NCBI GenBank assembly: GCA_028279215.1
Contig: JANQOF010000083.1
Span: 1 to 34,440, forward strand
DNA: 34,440 nt
From: Pirellulales bacterium
GTDB lineage: Bacteria; Planctomycetota; Planctomycetia; Pirellulales; Lacipirellulaceae
Reading direction: 5' to 3'
Each line of letters opens with the position of its first letter. Positions within the stretch are counted from its first letter, which is position 1. The notes under the pieces are model-generated. The model saw nothing but the letters and a program-made list of their open reading frames with translations, was not told where the DNA came from and searched no databases. Below are positions 17,001-25,662 of the stretch, one piece after another. The position numbers were made by a program, and so were the translations under genes.

Positions 17001-18667
17001 GCGACATGACTGCCCCAGAACCCTCCTACGTCGCCGACCCACCCGCACCCAGCGCGTGGTCAAAGCGACTTGAGCTGCTAGACAAGTGGCTCGCCGCCGC
17101 CGGCGACCGGATGAACCCGATCTTGGTGAAAGAAACTCGCCAGGCTATCAAGAGCCGCCAGTTTACCTTCACTTTTTTGCTGCTGCTGATATTCTGCTGG
17201 ATCATCACCATCGGCGGAGTCGCCCTAGTGGGGCCAGGCATCTACTACTCGGCGGCTGGCGGCGTGCTGTTGCGTGCCTATTTTTGGGTACTCGTCTTCC
17301 CACTGACGGTGGTAGTTCCGTTTGGCGCCTACCGGTCGCTTTCCGAGGAACGTGAAGAAAACACCTACGACTTGCTACGCGTTTCGACCTTGTCGCCGCA
17401 TCAAATCATCCGCGGCAAATTGGGAAGTGCCGCGGTGCAGATGGGCGTTTACTTGTCGGCGGTAGCGCCGTGCATCGCGTTTACGTACCTGCTCCGCGGT
17501 GTCGACGTGGTAACAATCGCAGTGATGTTGGTGTACTCGACGCTCGCTTCGTTGGGCTTGTCGATGATTGGGCTGCTTGCCGCGGCGTTGGCCAACCAGA
17601 AACATGGTCAGGTGCTGCTTTCGGTGGGCTTCGTCACCCTATTGCTCGGCTGCTTCTGGGCTGCCGCATTCCTGGTGTACGAGTTCCTCAGCAACAGCAG
17701 CAACTTCGTTCGCGATAATGAGTTCTGGATGTTCAGTGGGGTGCTGCTCACCTTGTTCGTCACTACGTTCGCCCTGGTCTATCTTGCTGCCGTGGCGCTC
17801 ATTTCCTACCGATCGGAGAACCGCTCGACTCCGCTCCGCTGGGCCATGGCCGTCCAACAGACCGCGTTCGTAGCATGGATGGCATACTTATTCATCATCG
17901 GCAGGTACGACGACGATGTCTTGATTGGTGCATTCTTGGTTGCGGTGGGATACTGGTACGTCATGGGGACGCTGCTGTCGACCGAGGGAGCCGAGTTGTC
18001 GCACCGCGTGCGACGAAGCCTCCCTCAATCGACCATGGGACGCGTGGTGCTCGGCCTGTTCAATCCAGGGCCCGGCGCCGGATACTTGTTCGCAACGGCC
18101 AATCTCGTCGCTTGTGCGGGCTTGGTCGCCATTGCCATGGCAGCCGCCTATTACCTTCCGCTACCGGTGCGACGCAACTTCCACTACGAGGAACTTGGGT
18201 TAGTGCTGATTGCCGCGTGTAGCTATGCCACGATCTACCTTGGCCTGGGAAAGCTCGTCACAGCGATGGTCCGGCGCGTGGCCCCGGTGGGGACGATGGC
18301 CGGATTCTTGATTCACGCCTTGCTGTTGCTCGCGGGAACCGGCATTCCTTGCGCTATCCAGTTCTCATCACCGAGCTTGCGTAACGCCGGTTACACAATT
18401 TTGCAGTGGCCAAACCCATTCTGGACAACGGTAGAACTCGCCAATAGCCGCGGCTGGGATTCATGGTTGCAAGCAATGGGCCTGTCTGCTGTGGCGATGT
18501 GCGTACTGCTAGTCAATCTGCCAAGCATCGCAAGGGAGTTCGCGCAGGGCCGCGTGGCACTTCCAACGCGTTTGGTGGAAGATGAAGCCGAGCTGCACCC
18601 ACCGGAACCCGCAAAACCGCGGAACCCGTGGGAAGCCGAGCAGGTTCTCGGCCCCGAGTCAGTCTAG
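16997..18667 (+). CDS. ABC transporter permease
   Basis: This 556-residue integral membrane protein is rich in hydrophobic helices throughout (about ten to twelve segments). The segment NPILVKETRQAIKSRQF before the first helix is typical of ABC-2-type exporter permeases of this kind. SEEREENTYDLLRVSTLSPHQIIRGK, near residue 120, is the cytoplasmic coupling segment commonly seen after the second helix. The real start is the ATG at 16997 overlapping the ATPase stop; the frame is open upstream only because it runs antiphase to the ATPase gene. The C-terminus is hydrophilic. Its last 9 bases overlap the convergent PilP-like gene. Confidence 0.88.
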   Translation: MSDMTAPEPSYVADPPAPSAWSKRLELLDKWLAAAGDRMNPILVKETRQAIKSRQFTFTFLLLLIFCWIITIGGVALVGPGIYYSAAGGVLLRAYFWVLVFPLTVVVPFGAYRSLSEEREENTYDLLRVSTLSPHQIIRGKLGSAAVQMGVYLSAVAPCIAFTYLLRGVDVVTIAVMLVYSTLASLGLSMIGLLAAALANQKHGQVLLSVGFVTLLLGCFWAAAFLVYEFLSNSSNFVRDNEFWMFSGVLLTLFVTTFALVYLAAVALISYRSENRSTPLRWAMAVQQTAFVAWMAYLFIIGRYDDDVLIGAFLVAVGYWYVMGTLLSTEGAELSHRVRRSLPQSTMGRVVLGLFNPGPGAGYLFATANLVACAGLVAIAMAAAYYLPLPVRRNFHYEELGLVLIAACSYATIYLGLGKLVTAMVRRVAPVGTMAGFLIHALLLLAGTGIPCAIQFSSPSLRNAGYTILQWPNPFWTTVELANSRGWDSWLQAMGLSAVAMCVLLVNLPSIAREFAQGRVALPTRLVEDEAELHPPEPAKPRNPWEAEQVLGPESV

Positions 18668-19120
18668 CGATGCGGTCCAGCGAGTAGGCCCGCGCTGGAG
18701 CACCACCTCGTGGTCTTCGATCGAAACGACCCTGACGCCCAACTTCTCGTGGCCGACTCCGACAAGCGCGGTGGCGCCTTCGATATCGAGAATCGCTTGC
18801 GGCTGCCCCACGTTCACCAAGCCTCGCAACTGGACGTCGCTTTCATCAACCGGTCCGGTTCTCGACTTGGGCGCGTCCTTCGGCGGAAAAAAAAGCGTTT
18901 GCCGATGGGGATATGGGGCAACGTAGTTGGCCATTGCCTCGCGTAATGCGACCTTCGGATCGCCCGTCGCTCGATGGGCGACGGCGGAAACCTCCACAAC
19001 CGATTCGATTGGCCCGCTCGTGGTGTCGCTGCTGGCCTTCTGCGGTTCCAACTGCTGACAGCCAGTGGTGAACACGAGCGCAATCATCACGTACGTCACA
19101 ATGGAACGGATTTTCGTCAT
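18659..19120 (-). CDS. PilP-like pilus assembly lipoprotein
   Basis: This 153-residue protein begins with a signal peptide and a lipobox-like TTGC (cysteine at residue 21), so it is probably an inner-membrane lipoprotein. The C-terminal part (DVQLRGLVNVG, then AILDIEGATALVGVGHEKLGVRVVSI, then DHEVVLQR) follows the beta-sandwich pattern of PilP, which links the PilN/PilO inner-membrane complex to the PilQ secretin. The match is by pattern and by position as the last gene of the pilus cluster, directly after the secretin. An in-frame ATG at 19147 is possible; 19120 puts the start at the signal peptide. The stop overlaps the convergent permease gene by 9 bases. Confidence 0.7.
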   Translation of the reverse strand: MTKIRSIVTYVMIALVFTTGCQQLEPQKASSDTTSGPIESVVEVSAVAHRATGDPKVALREAMANYVAPYPHRQTLFFPPKDAPKSRTGPVDESDVQLRGLVNVGQPQAILDIEGATALVGVGHEKLGVRVVSIEDHEVVLQRGPTRWTASLD

Positions 19121-19298
19121 GAGGTTCGCCAAGCCCCGCGAGTGCATATGCCCTAACGATTGTGCGATTCGATCGCTTCTGAAACGTAGCTCAGCCGGCG
19201 GTGCCCGACCACAGAATGGCCAACGGCTAGCACACGAATTGCAGGAGATAAGACGGTGGTGACGGCTGTGTCGATTAAGGGGCTACCAACTGTGAGTG

Positions 19299-21365
19299 CT
19301 AGCGCCGAATCACGCGTTGCCACCACGACCTCTTCTCGGCAGTCTTCGCGGCCTCTTGCGGTTCAGGCTGCCGCTCTAACTGCCGCTGCTGATTCGCATA
19401 CACACCGCCTGTTGCCTGAAAACGAGCGTCGTAGTCGCGTCGTAGTCGCAAGTTGGTATTCTCTGGAATCTGGACCACCTGCGGCAGATCGCCGTATCCC
19501 GACGGTGGTGGAGGCAAACGTCGGACCATACCGCGAGGCTGTTGCAACTCGTCGGAGTCGGCCTTGTCTGGCATCGGCAGAGTCGGTCCGGCAGGTGGAA
19601 GTGCCTCGGTTGGCATTGGCGTGATGTCATCCGCTGGCGGCAACCTCTCACCCGGCGCGGTCGGCAGGTGCTGTTCGCCCACCGGTACACCCGAGGGCCA
19701 GCGTTGGCAGCCAGGCGGACACCCTTCGGCCCGGGGGATGTGCTCCAGCCGGCAATCGATCGTATCTTTGACCAACTGTTCGCGGCATTCGAGTGGGTCA
19801 CTGTATCCCGTGATTCTTGGCGTGATGAACACCACCAGTTCGCTCTCGCGAATGTTAGTGGTTCGCGCGCGAAACAGATGGCCCCACCAGCGAACATCTT
19901 TGAGCCCCGGCACGCCCGAAAAATCGCCGACGTCTGTACGATTTCGCATGCCGCCAATCACCAGTGTCTGCCCATTGGCAACGCGGACTGACGTCGACGT
20001 GGCCCGCGTATCGATGATCGGTTGGTTGTCGCCTGGCGTGAAGCCGGTCAGACGGCTGAACTCTGGGCGCACATTCAATTCAATGGTGCCGTCGGCGGCA
20101 ATCTTGGGAATGACGTCGAGCTTGATGCCGGCATCCTTGAACGCGGTGCCAGCCAACTGTCCGCCGTTGCCGGTTTGCGTGATCTGCTGATACGGAATCT
20201 GCGTGACGGCCTCAAAGTTGGCCTGCTCGTTGTCCATCACCGTCACATTTGGGTTGGCAAGTAGTCGCGAATCCTTGGCATTTTGCAGTGCAAGCACTAC
20301 CGAGTTGAGGTCGAAGTTGCTCGTTAGGTTCAGGAACGTAAACGTCGCGCCAACCGCGTTTTCGCCAAACGGCGTCTGCAACTCCGAGTTGGTTGCAATC
20401 TCCGATATTGGGTCGCCGTTCGCATTGTTCTTGAACTTGATGGCACTGTTCCAATTGATGCCAAGCTGCTCAACGTCCTCGAGTGCCAAATCGTAAATCA
20501 ATGCGGTAATTTGGACTTGTGGTCGGGGGCGATCGATTTGCTGGAGCACACGACGGGCCATCTGCAGATTCTCGGCAAAGTCGACGACAATCAGGCGGTC
20601 TTCGCCTTCGACCGATTCGGTCCTGCCCACCGGTCCCAACACGGTGGCCAGCACCTTCTTGGCATCGACAATGGTGACGTACTGCGTATGAAAGTAGCCA
20701 ACTTCCAACGGCTTTGGCCGGCCGCTGGCGTCGAGCATGCCGGGTCCGCTGCTAGCCGCATCGATACTGCTAACCAACTCCCGAATCATCTCCACTCGTT
20801 CGGGAAAGTCGATCACGATCAAGCTTCGCGCCGAATCGACCGCGCGTACCTGACCCTGTGGAGTGCTCAATAGGCTGGCCGCCTCGGTCAAGTCCGACGC
20901 CGTGGCGTTCGTCACCTGGATGGCCTCGGAGACGAAGAACGGGTTCACCTGCCCTAGCTCTTCCAGTCGGCTTACCACGATGCTCTTGCCCACCATGCGA
21001 TAACCGTAGCCATTGCCAAGCAAGATGGTATCGAGAATCTCCCTCAGCGGGGCGTCTTCAAATACGCCGTTCACCTCCCCCTCGACTTGGCCGGCAATGA
21101 TGTTCACCTTCCAAAGTTCGTTGATGGTGAACAGAGCCGCCTCAAGGGTAGAACCACGCAAGATCAAGTCTCCGCGACGGCTCAGCGCAGCGACCAACTC
21201 CGAACTCGGTTGGCGCATGGCTGCGGCGGAAACATCAATCCGTGGCCCCGTTTGCCCACTGGCAATCAGCGCCGACGCGTTCAAAACGAAGACAGTAAGC
21301 GCGCAGGCACCTAAGCGAAGGTAGAACCTTCGCACACAGCCCAACATTGGCTGATCGTGCCGCAT
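19299..21365 (-). CDS. Secretin, PilQ/GspD-type outer-membrane channel
   Basis: This 688-residue secretin would form the multimeric outer-membrane pore. An N-terminal signal peptide (to about residue 38) is followed by an STN/N0-like domain (ITLEA-type sequence LEAALFTINELWKVN), then two N1-type domains (around SLIVIDFPERVEMIRELV and DRLIVVDFAENLQMARRVL) and the secretin core. The core contains the typical LLANPNVTVMDNEQA and VRVANGQTLVIGGM motifs and the FITPRI end. After the core a tail of about 165 residues is proline-rich and carries four cysteines within 27 residues. Such a tail is not part of the conserved fold. AGGAGG lies 4 bases upstream of the ATG at 21365. It follows the PilO-like gene after 64 bases, as in pilMNOPQ clusters. 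Confidence 0.92.
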   Translation of the reverse strand: MRHDQPMLGCVRRFYLRLGACALTVFVLNASALIASGQTGPRIDVSAAAMRQPSSELVAALSRRGDLILRGSTLEAALFTINELWKVNIIAGQVEGEVNGVFEDAPLREILDTILLGNGYGYRMVGKSIVVSRLEELGQVNPFFVSEAIQVTNATASDLTEAASLLSTPQGQVRAVDSARSLIVIDFPERVEMIRELVSSIDAASSGPGMLDASGRPKPLEVGYFHTQYVTIVDAKKVLATVLGPVGRTESVEGEDRLIVVDFAENLQMARRVLQQIDRPRPQVQITALIYDLALEDVEQLGINWNSAIKFKNNANGDPISEIATNSELQTPFGENAVGATFTFLNLTSNFDLNSVVLALQNAKDSRLLANPNVTVMDNEQANFEAVTQIPYQQITQTGNGGQLAGTAFKDAGIKLDVIPKIAADGTIELNVRPEFSRLTGFTPGDNQPIIDTRATSTSVRVANGQTLVIGGMRNRTDVGDFSGVPGLKDVRWWGHLFRARTTNIRESELVVFITPRITGYSDPLECREQLVKDTIDCRLEHIPRAEGCPPGCQRWPSGVPVGEQHLPTAPGERLPPADDITPMPTEALPPAGPTLPMPDKADSDELQQPRGMVRRLPPPPSGYGDLPQVVQIPENTNLRLRRDYDARFQATGGVYANQQRQLERQPEPQEAAKTAEKRSWWQRVIRR

Positions 21366-21429
21366 TCGTCCTCCTATGACTTCCACACCACGCTGCCCGG
21401 CATCCATGCCTAGGCGTCAGCAATCGCAG

Positions 21430-22044
21430 TTAGGCTGCTGGCCGATTGAGCGTGAAGTACCACAGTTCCATGCCCAACTCGACGCCGCGGCCATTTCCCG
21501 AGCTTGGCTTCAACTCGAGCGCTTGCACGTGAAGCAGTTTGTCTTCACTCTCTATACTGTTCATCAGTTTCCGAACGTTGGCCGACGGTCCCACCAAGAC
21601 AAGGTTGACCTGCCTACGCTCGAGTCGAAATCCCGTTGGCGTTAGCTTCTTCTTTGATCGTGCATCAAGGGGGCTGTCGCCATGTCCCCAGTCACGAACG
21701 ATCGGTGAACCAATATGCAGCCGCCGCAGCTGGCACCCCGAAGAGCGAACCATTCTTACCATCGAGTTGCGATACTCGGCTTCGTTATCCTCATTCAGTG
21801 TCTTGTCGAGTTGCTGGTCGACTTCGACGATCTGTTCGACACGACGTTGCTCAAATCCGGCTAGCGCCGCGGCCGACTCATCCGCACGTTCCAATTCCTC
21901 CTTCAGATCGTGTATCTCGGCACAAACGGCAAGATACTCATCGACGCACGGTAACACAAACACAAGGCACAGCCCCAGCGTTCCCGCCGTGACGAACAAC
22001 CAGCTTCGTCGGTCTTCACAAAGCTTGACGATTAGGTCGTCCAT
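21430..22044 (-). CDS. PilO-like inner-membrane assembly protein
   Basis: This 204-residue protein has a short cytoplasmic N-terminus, one membrane helix (about residues 14-34), a charged helical stretch likely to be a coiled coil (about 36-80) and a small alpha-beta C-terminal domain ending GMELWYFTL. This is the architecture of PilO/GspM, which dimerises with PilN/GspL to hold the machine at the inner membrane. Sequence conservation in this family is low, so the call uses architecture and position. Its ATG overlaps the stop of the PilM-PilN fusion by one base (TAATG), a strong sign of coupled translation. The secretin gene follows. Confidence 0.8.
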   Translation of the reverse strand: MDDLIVKLCEDRRSWLFVTAGTLGLCLVFVLPCVDEYLAVCAEIHDLKEELERADESAAALAGFEQRRVEQIVEVDQQLDKTLNEDNEAEYRNSMVRMVRSSGCQLRRLHIGSPIVRDWGHGDSPLDARSKKKLTPTGFRLERRQVNLVLVGPSANVRKLMNSIESEDKLLHVQALELKPSSGNGRGVELGMELWYFTLNRPAA

Positions 22045-23627
22045 TACTGCACCCCCTCGTTGCTAGCTTTGGCGCACCACGCGTCGAGGTCGAGATGGAT
22101 GTCGAATGTAGTAGCGTTACGATTTGCGGTGCGGCCCATACCTGTGCCCTGCAACGCCACTTCAGCCACGCCGGGCACATGCTGCAAATGGCCGACCATG
22201 TCGTAGATGCCGCTTTCGGAGTAGCTTGCGCCCGACAGGCTTGCCGCGCCGTCTTGGAATCGCAGGCTCGATAGCCACACTTGGTTGGGAATGCTCTGCG
22301 TCAAATTTCGCAGCATGAGCCCGCTCGCCGGCTCGACCAACTGAGCGGCAAGCGCTTTGAGTTGGTCCATTTCGCCTTGGCCGGCGATCAACTCAAGACG
22401 CAACTCGGCCGCCCGAGCCGCTTGTGGCGCGAGCAAATCGAGGTCGGCTCGCATCGACGCGCTGTGGGTCCGCGCGTTCCAGTCCAGCACACCAAATACG
22501 GCGGCCAATACAATGGCCGCTGCCAGCGGCGCTAGCTTTCGGACCAGCATCCTAGCAATGGGTGGGCGCGCTTGGGTGATCAGCTCGTCGACTAAATTCG
22601 GGCCGCGATCGCCGTTCTCGTCGACCAGCGCGAGAGCCGCGCCCACCACCGCGGCCATTTCGGGCCCCAGTTGATCGCCCCGGTGCTGCCACGGCAGCTC
22701 CAGGCCGCCGAGATCCAACAGGTGCACATCCAACTCGCGAAGCGTCGCCACTGTGGCAGCCGCGCGCCGCGCTTCGTCGAGTGGACCACTGACCACCACG
22801 CGCGACAGCTTCTCGTGATCCAATCCGTGGTGCCGCTGGCAATAACGTTGCAGTCGTGTGTGATGCTGGCTCAGTAGATCCGCCAATTGATGGCCCCGCG
22901 TATCGCCCCCAGGACGATAGTCGAGAAACAACCGTCCGCCGCTCATCACGCCAATCTCTACGCGACGGTTCTCGACGCCGACTACCAGCGCCGCTGCTTG
23001 GCCGGAGTCGGTATCGGCCTGCACCGTGCGAGCCAAGCACACCTGCGCCGACCTGATTGCGCCCAACTCCAAACCAGACGACTGAACCGCTCGGTGGATG
23101 GCGTCGAGCGTTTGCTCGGTTGCAACCGTCAATAGAGCATGGGAGTGACGGGCATCCAACGGCGTGCTACTGGTAGCAATGACCTTCTTACCAGGCCCCA
23201 GCGACAAGTAAAGCTGACTTCGTTCGCGCAAAGCGGAAGCTTCGCGCGCCACGTTGTCGGAAACTCCCGTCACGGCCCGAGTCACGCAAAGGTCGCTGCT
23301 CAATAGCACTTCAACCCGTGCGCCAGAGAGTCGTTCTTCGTTGGCCAGTTTCGCGAGCGCGGCGGCCAACTCGTTTTCGCCCTGTTTGTCGTGTAGCGAG
23401 TCGGCATCGACTCGCCATGGTATCGACCGACAAATCCCAATCGTCGGGCGATCGCCAGAACTCTCCACAATTACCAGCACGTAGAGTGCATCGGGCGTGA
23501 TGTGGATGAGTGGGGTGCGCAACTCGGCGCTCCGACGGCGGTCGCCTCCGATACGGCGATCTGCCTCGCCACGTCGGTCGCTGCCTCTGCCGGTCGCAGC
23601 GGGTCCATTCTTGTTTGATTCAGTCAT
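22044..23627 (-). CDS. PilM-PilN fusion-type inner-membrane protein
   Basis: This 527-residue protein seems to join two pilus components. Residues about 1-35 are Arg/Gly-rich and disordered. Residues about 40-330 resemble PilM/GspL-cytoplasmic actin-like ATPase folds, with LIHITPDALYVLVI-type first strand and a later GPEMAAVVGAALALV segment equivalent to the adenosine-binding region, although ATP-binding motifs are weak. One membrane helix is at about residues 363-382. The rest has a coiled-coil region and a PilN-like domain (LTQSIPNQVWLSSLRFQDG, then the GHLQHVPGVAEVAL segment). In T4P, PilM and PilN are separate; in T2SS the GspL protein fuses both, and this is a GspL-like layout. The start at 23627 lies 4 bases after the previous stop. 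Confidence 0.82.
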   Translation of the reverse strand: MTESNKNGPAATGRGSDRRGEADRRIGGDRRRSAELRTPLIHITPDALYVLVIVESSGDRPTIGICRSIPWRVDADSLHDKQGENELAAALAKLANEERLSGARVEVLLSSDLCVTRAVTGVSDNVAREASALRERSQLYLSLGPGKKVIATSSTPLDARHSHALLTVATEQTLDAIHRAVQSSGLELGAIRSAQVCLARTVQADTDSGQAAALVVGVENRRVEIGVMSGGRLFLDYRPGGDTRGHQLADLLSQHHTRLQRYCQRHHGLDHEKLSRVVVSGPLDEARRAAATVATLRELDVHLLDLGGLELPWQHRGDQLGPEMAAVVGAALALVDENGDRGPNLVDELITQARPPIARMLVRKLAPLAAAIVLAAVFGVLDWNARTHSASMRADLDLLAPQAARAAELRLELIAGQGEMDQLKALAAQLVEPASGLMLRNLTQSIPNQVWLSSLRFQDGAASLSGASYSESGIYDMVGHLQHVPGVAEVALQGTGMGRTANRNATTFDIHLDLDAWCAKASNEGVQ

Positions 23628-23631
23628 CGAC

Positions 23632-24024
23632 CTAAAGCTCCACAGTGGCATCGATGGTTCGAGTTACGTCGCCGGAAACACCTACTGAGACGATATCGAT
23701 GCTCCCGCCCATTCCGTCGCTAGCCGTGGCAGAGTAGGTATCGTCCACCGGGTAGGAACCGTCAGTGACCGTTCCGCGCCAAGAGGCGTTGGCCTCGAGT
23801 TCGGCACATGCGTGGTGAACGCCGGCATTTGCGAGGTAGAGCGCGCGTTCGTAGTCGTCGATGTTGCGAGCGGCGGAGTACTGGACAGTTTCGGTCTGGA
23901 CAACCGACAACAGCAGCGAGCTGACCATGAACACGACGAACAAACAGAGCAGGAGCGCCATACCACGCGGTCGCGTGGCGCGCCTCGCGTGCTTGTTCCG
24001 TGCGTGGATCATTGTTTGGATCAT
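23632..24024 (-). CDS. Short GspK/PilX-like pseudopilin
   Basis: This is a 130-residue protein with a type IV prepilin leader. It is RPRG followed by MALLLCLFVVFMVSSLLLS, with no Glu at position 5, as is usual for GspK-type tip pseudopilins. The ARALYLANAGVHHACAEL-style segment (YERALYLANAG at about residues 59-69) is the classic PilX/GspK N-terminal signature. Normal GspK has about 300 residues with a large helical domain; here only about 70 residues follow, ending in short beta strands. Either this is a minimal PilX-like form or the tip domain was lost. The ATG at 24024 lies 4 bases after the GspJ stop and the product precedes the PilM-PilN gene by 4 bases, so translation is tightly linked. 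Confidence 0.75.
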   Translation of the reverse strand: MIQTMIHARNKHARRATRPRGMALLLCLFVVFMVSSLLLSVVQTETVQYSAARNIDDYERALYLANAGVHHACAELEANASWRGTVTDGSYPVDDTYSATASDGMGGSIDIVSVGVSGDVTRTIDATVEL

Positions 24025-24028
24025 TGAC

Positions 24029-24556
24029 TTACCAACTCCGCACCCACGCCCAGCTAGAAACCGTGCGCGACGTCCCTCCGCCGGCCGGCATTGTGACTTT
24101 CGCGGTGCAGAGAATAGCGCGAATATCACCAATGACTGTCGTAGGAGTCGTCCCGTCGGCTTCGTAGCCAACGAACGTCAACTCGTCGATGTTGTATGCC
24201 ACCAGCTGATCGGCTGCGCCTGGCGACACCCCATAGTGCACCTGATTGCCCGCGCCGGAATGCTGCCACAGCAGTGTCTCGCCGGTGTCCATCTGCAGCG
24301 CCAAGTTACCCGAGGTGTCTGCCGAGGTTGAAATGTCGGTGACGGCGGTCGCTTGGCGGACGTGGCGGACCACGTGTCGGATGGTCGCGTAGGCACTCTC
24401 GGCGCACTCCATGTCGGACTCGTGCGCCTGCCACACGGCGTAGCTCGATCGTACCAGCACTACTACCGACGCCATCAGCGTCGCCATCATGATAGTGGCG
24501 GCCATCACCTCCAACAGCGTCATGCCTCGACGCCTATGGCGTGGCAAGTGCCTCAT
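24029..24556 (-). CDS. GspJ/PilW-like pseudopilin
   Basis: This 175-residue minor pseudopilin carries the prepilin motif RRRG then MTLLEVMAATIMM, with cleavage after the Gly and Glu5 present. The hydrophobic helix is followed by a helical segment typical of GspJ (ESAYATIRHVVRHVRQA) and a beta-rich globular domain. GspJ forms the tip complex with GspI and GspK, which fits its place between them. The ATG at 24556 is supported by GGAAGG about 10 bases upstream and overlaps the GspI gene by 23 bases. The longer frame to 24640 would put 28 residues before the leader and is rejected. Confidence 0.85.
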   Translation of the reverse strand: MRHLPRHRRRGMTLLEVMAATIMMATLMASVVVLVRSSYAVWQAHESDMECAESAYATIRHVVRHVRQATAVTDISTSADTSGNLALQMDTGETLLWQHSGAGNQVHYGVSPGAADQLVAYNIDELTFVGYEADGTTPTTVIGDIRAILCTAKVTMPAGGGTSRTVSSWAWVRSW

Positions 24557-24980
24557 AGCTTGCGAACCTTCCAACCTTAGTGCGATAAGTGCATTGTTTT
24601 TCAGTGGCATCCAACACGTCGTCGCCATCGTGGTCGACATACGTGGTGACTTGAATGTGCATCAATCGGTCTACCAGTCCTCCGTCTAATACGGCGTCGG
24701 ACCGAGTGGTGGTGAACCGTACTTCGGCGTGTCCGTCCGACGCGAAGTCGCCTACCGTGGCACCCGAAGTCCAGTTGCCCGCCACAAATGCCAGCTCTTG
24801 CTCAAGCTTGCTGACCGCGTAATTGGTCATCAACAATCGATTGTCGATGGTTTGACTGGCTGCCATTGCGTCGCGAAGCATCGCCAGGGCGCCCACCAAC
24901 GCAACTGCCACCAGCGTCGAGGCCATCAGCACTTCCAGCAGCGAAAATGCACGCCGATTTTGAATTGCTGGTCGCGGCAC
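24534..24980 (-). CDS. GspI/PilV-like pseudopilin
   Basis: This 148-residue minor pseudopilin starts at a GTG with AGGA 5 bases upstream. The prepilin leader is NRRA then FSLLEVLMASTLV: Ala instead of Gly at the -1 position of the cleavage site, Glu5 present. The rest (NYAVSKLEQELAF, VAG) is typical of GspI. GspI nucleates the pseudopilus tip. The prepilin peptidase tolerates Ala poorly in some systems, so processing here may need a tolerant enzyme. The gene follows GspH after 151 bases, the longest gap inside this part of the cluster, so an internal promoter there is possible. Confidence 0.85.
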   Translation of the reverse strand: MPRPAIQNRRAFSLLEVLMASTLVAVALVGALAMLRDAMAASQTIDNRLLMTNYAVSKLEQELAFVAGNWTSGATVGDFASDGHAEVRFTTTRSDAVLDGGLVDRLMHIQVTTYVDHDGDDVLDATEKQCTYRTKVGRFASYEALATP

Positions 24981-25131
24981 GGTCGTCCTGTTGGGGGTTA
25001 ATGGTTCGAGCGCGCATGGGGCGCATCATCAGCTAAAACGTAGGACGCGCGGCACGACCGTCAATCGCTGACCACGTGAGAACCAACATTTGTAGTCGAC
25101 TGCCGCGCTAGATGCGCCACCCGCAGAATCA

Positions 25132-25641
25132 CTATATCGCCACCTTTGCGCACGTGACGCCGCCGGTAGCGCGGTACACGGTGATCGTCCAAGCGTAGTG
25201 GCTGTCGCTAATCACTAGGGTGGCCGCACCGGTGCCTCCGCCCAGCGATCCATCGAACTCGAACTGCCACTGGTCGGTGGCTGCGGTAACGACCGCGCCC
25301 TCTGGCACGGTGACCGCACGATCGACGACTGCGGTGCCGCCTCCGGTATCACGGTAGAGCGTGTAGCTGGTCACGACGCCTGCGTCGCGACTTAGTAGCA
25401 CAAGATGGTCGTCACCCGTACTAATGGTGCGAGAGCGAGCTTGCCGCAGGTCGAGCATCAACGTACGCACGAAGCCAGCGGTCGAGGTGCTGCTGTAGAC
25501 GGTGCCCCCAAACCGCAGGAATGCCATCGACGAAAGCAGTCCCACGATGGCAAGCACCGCCATCAGCTCCATCAATGAAAAAGCACGCCGCGCGGATGCG
25601 CGGCGTGCGAAATCGACGGAGTGCGACTGATGCCGATGCAT
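25132..25641 (-). CDS. GspH/FimT-like pseudopilin
   Basis: This 169-residue protein has a prepilin leader with RRA then FSLMELMAVLAIVGLL, again with Ala at the cleavage -1 position and Glu5 present. The globular part begins TAGFVRTLMLDLRQARSRTISTG, a well-known GspH/FimT pattern, and continues as a beta-rich domain. In T2SS and T4P such proteins make up the minor pilin complex. The ATG at 25641 gives a 19-residue leader with basic residues; a TTG at 25650 is an alternative. No ribosome binding site is obvious. It starts 21 bases after the preceding pilin gene. Confidence 0.85.
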   Translation of the reverse strand: MHRHQSHSVDFARRASARRAFSLMELMAVLAIVGLLSSMAFLRFGGTVYSSTSTAGFVRTLMLDLRQARSRTISTGDDHLVLLSRDAGVVTSYTLYRDTGGGTAVVDRAVTVPEGAVVTAATDQWQFEFDGSLGGGTGAATLVISDSHYAWTITVYRATGGVTCAKVAI

Positions 25642-25662
25642 GGCGACCAATTCGACGAATAA

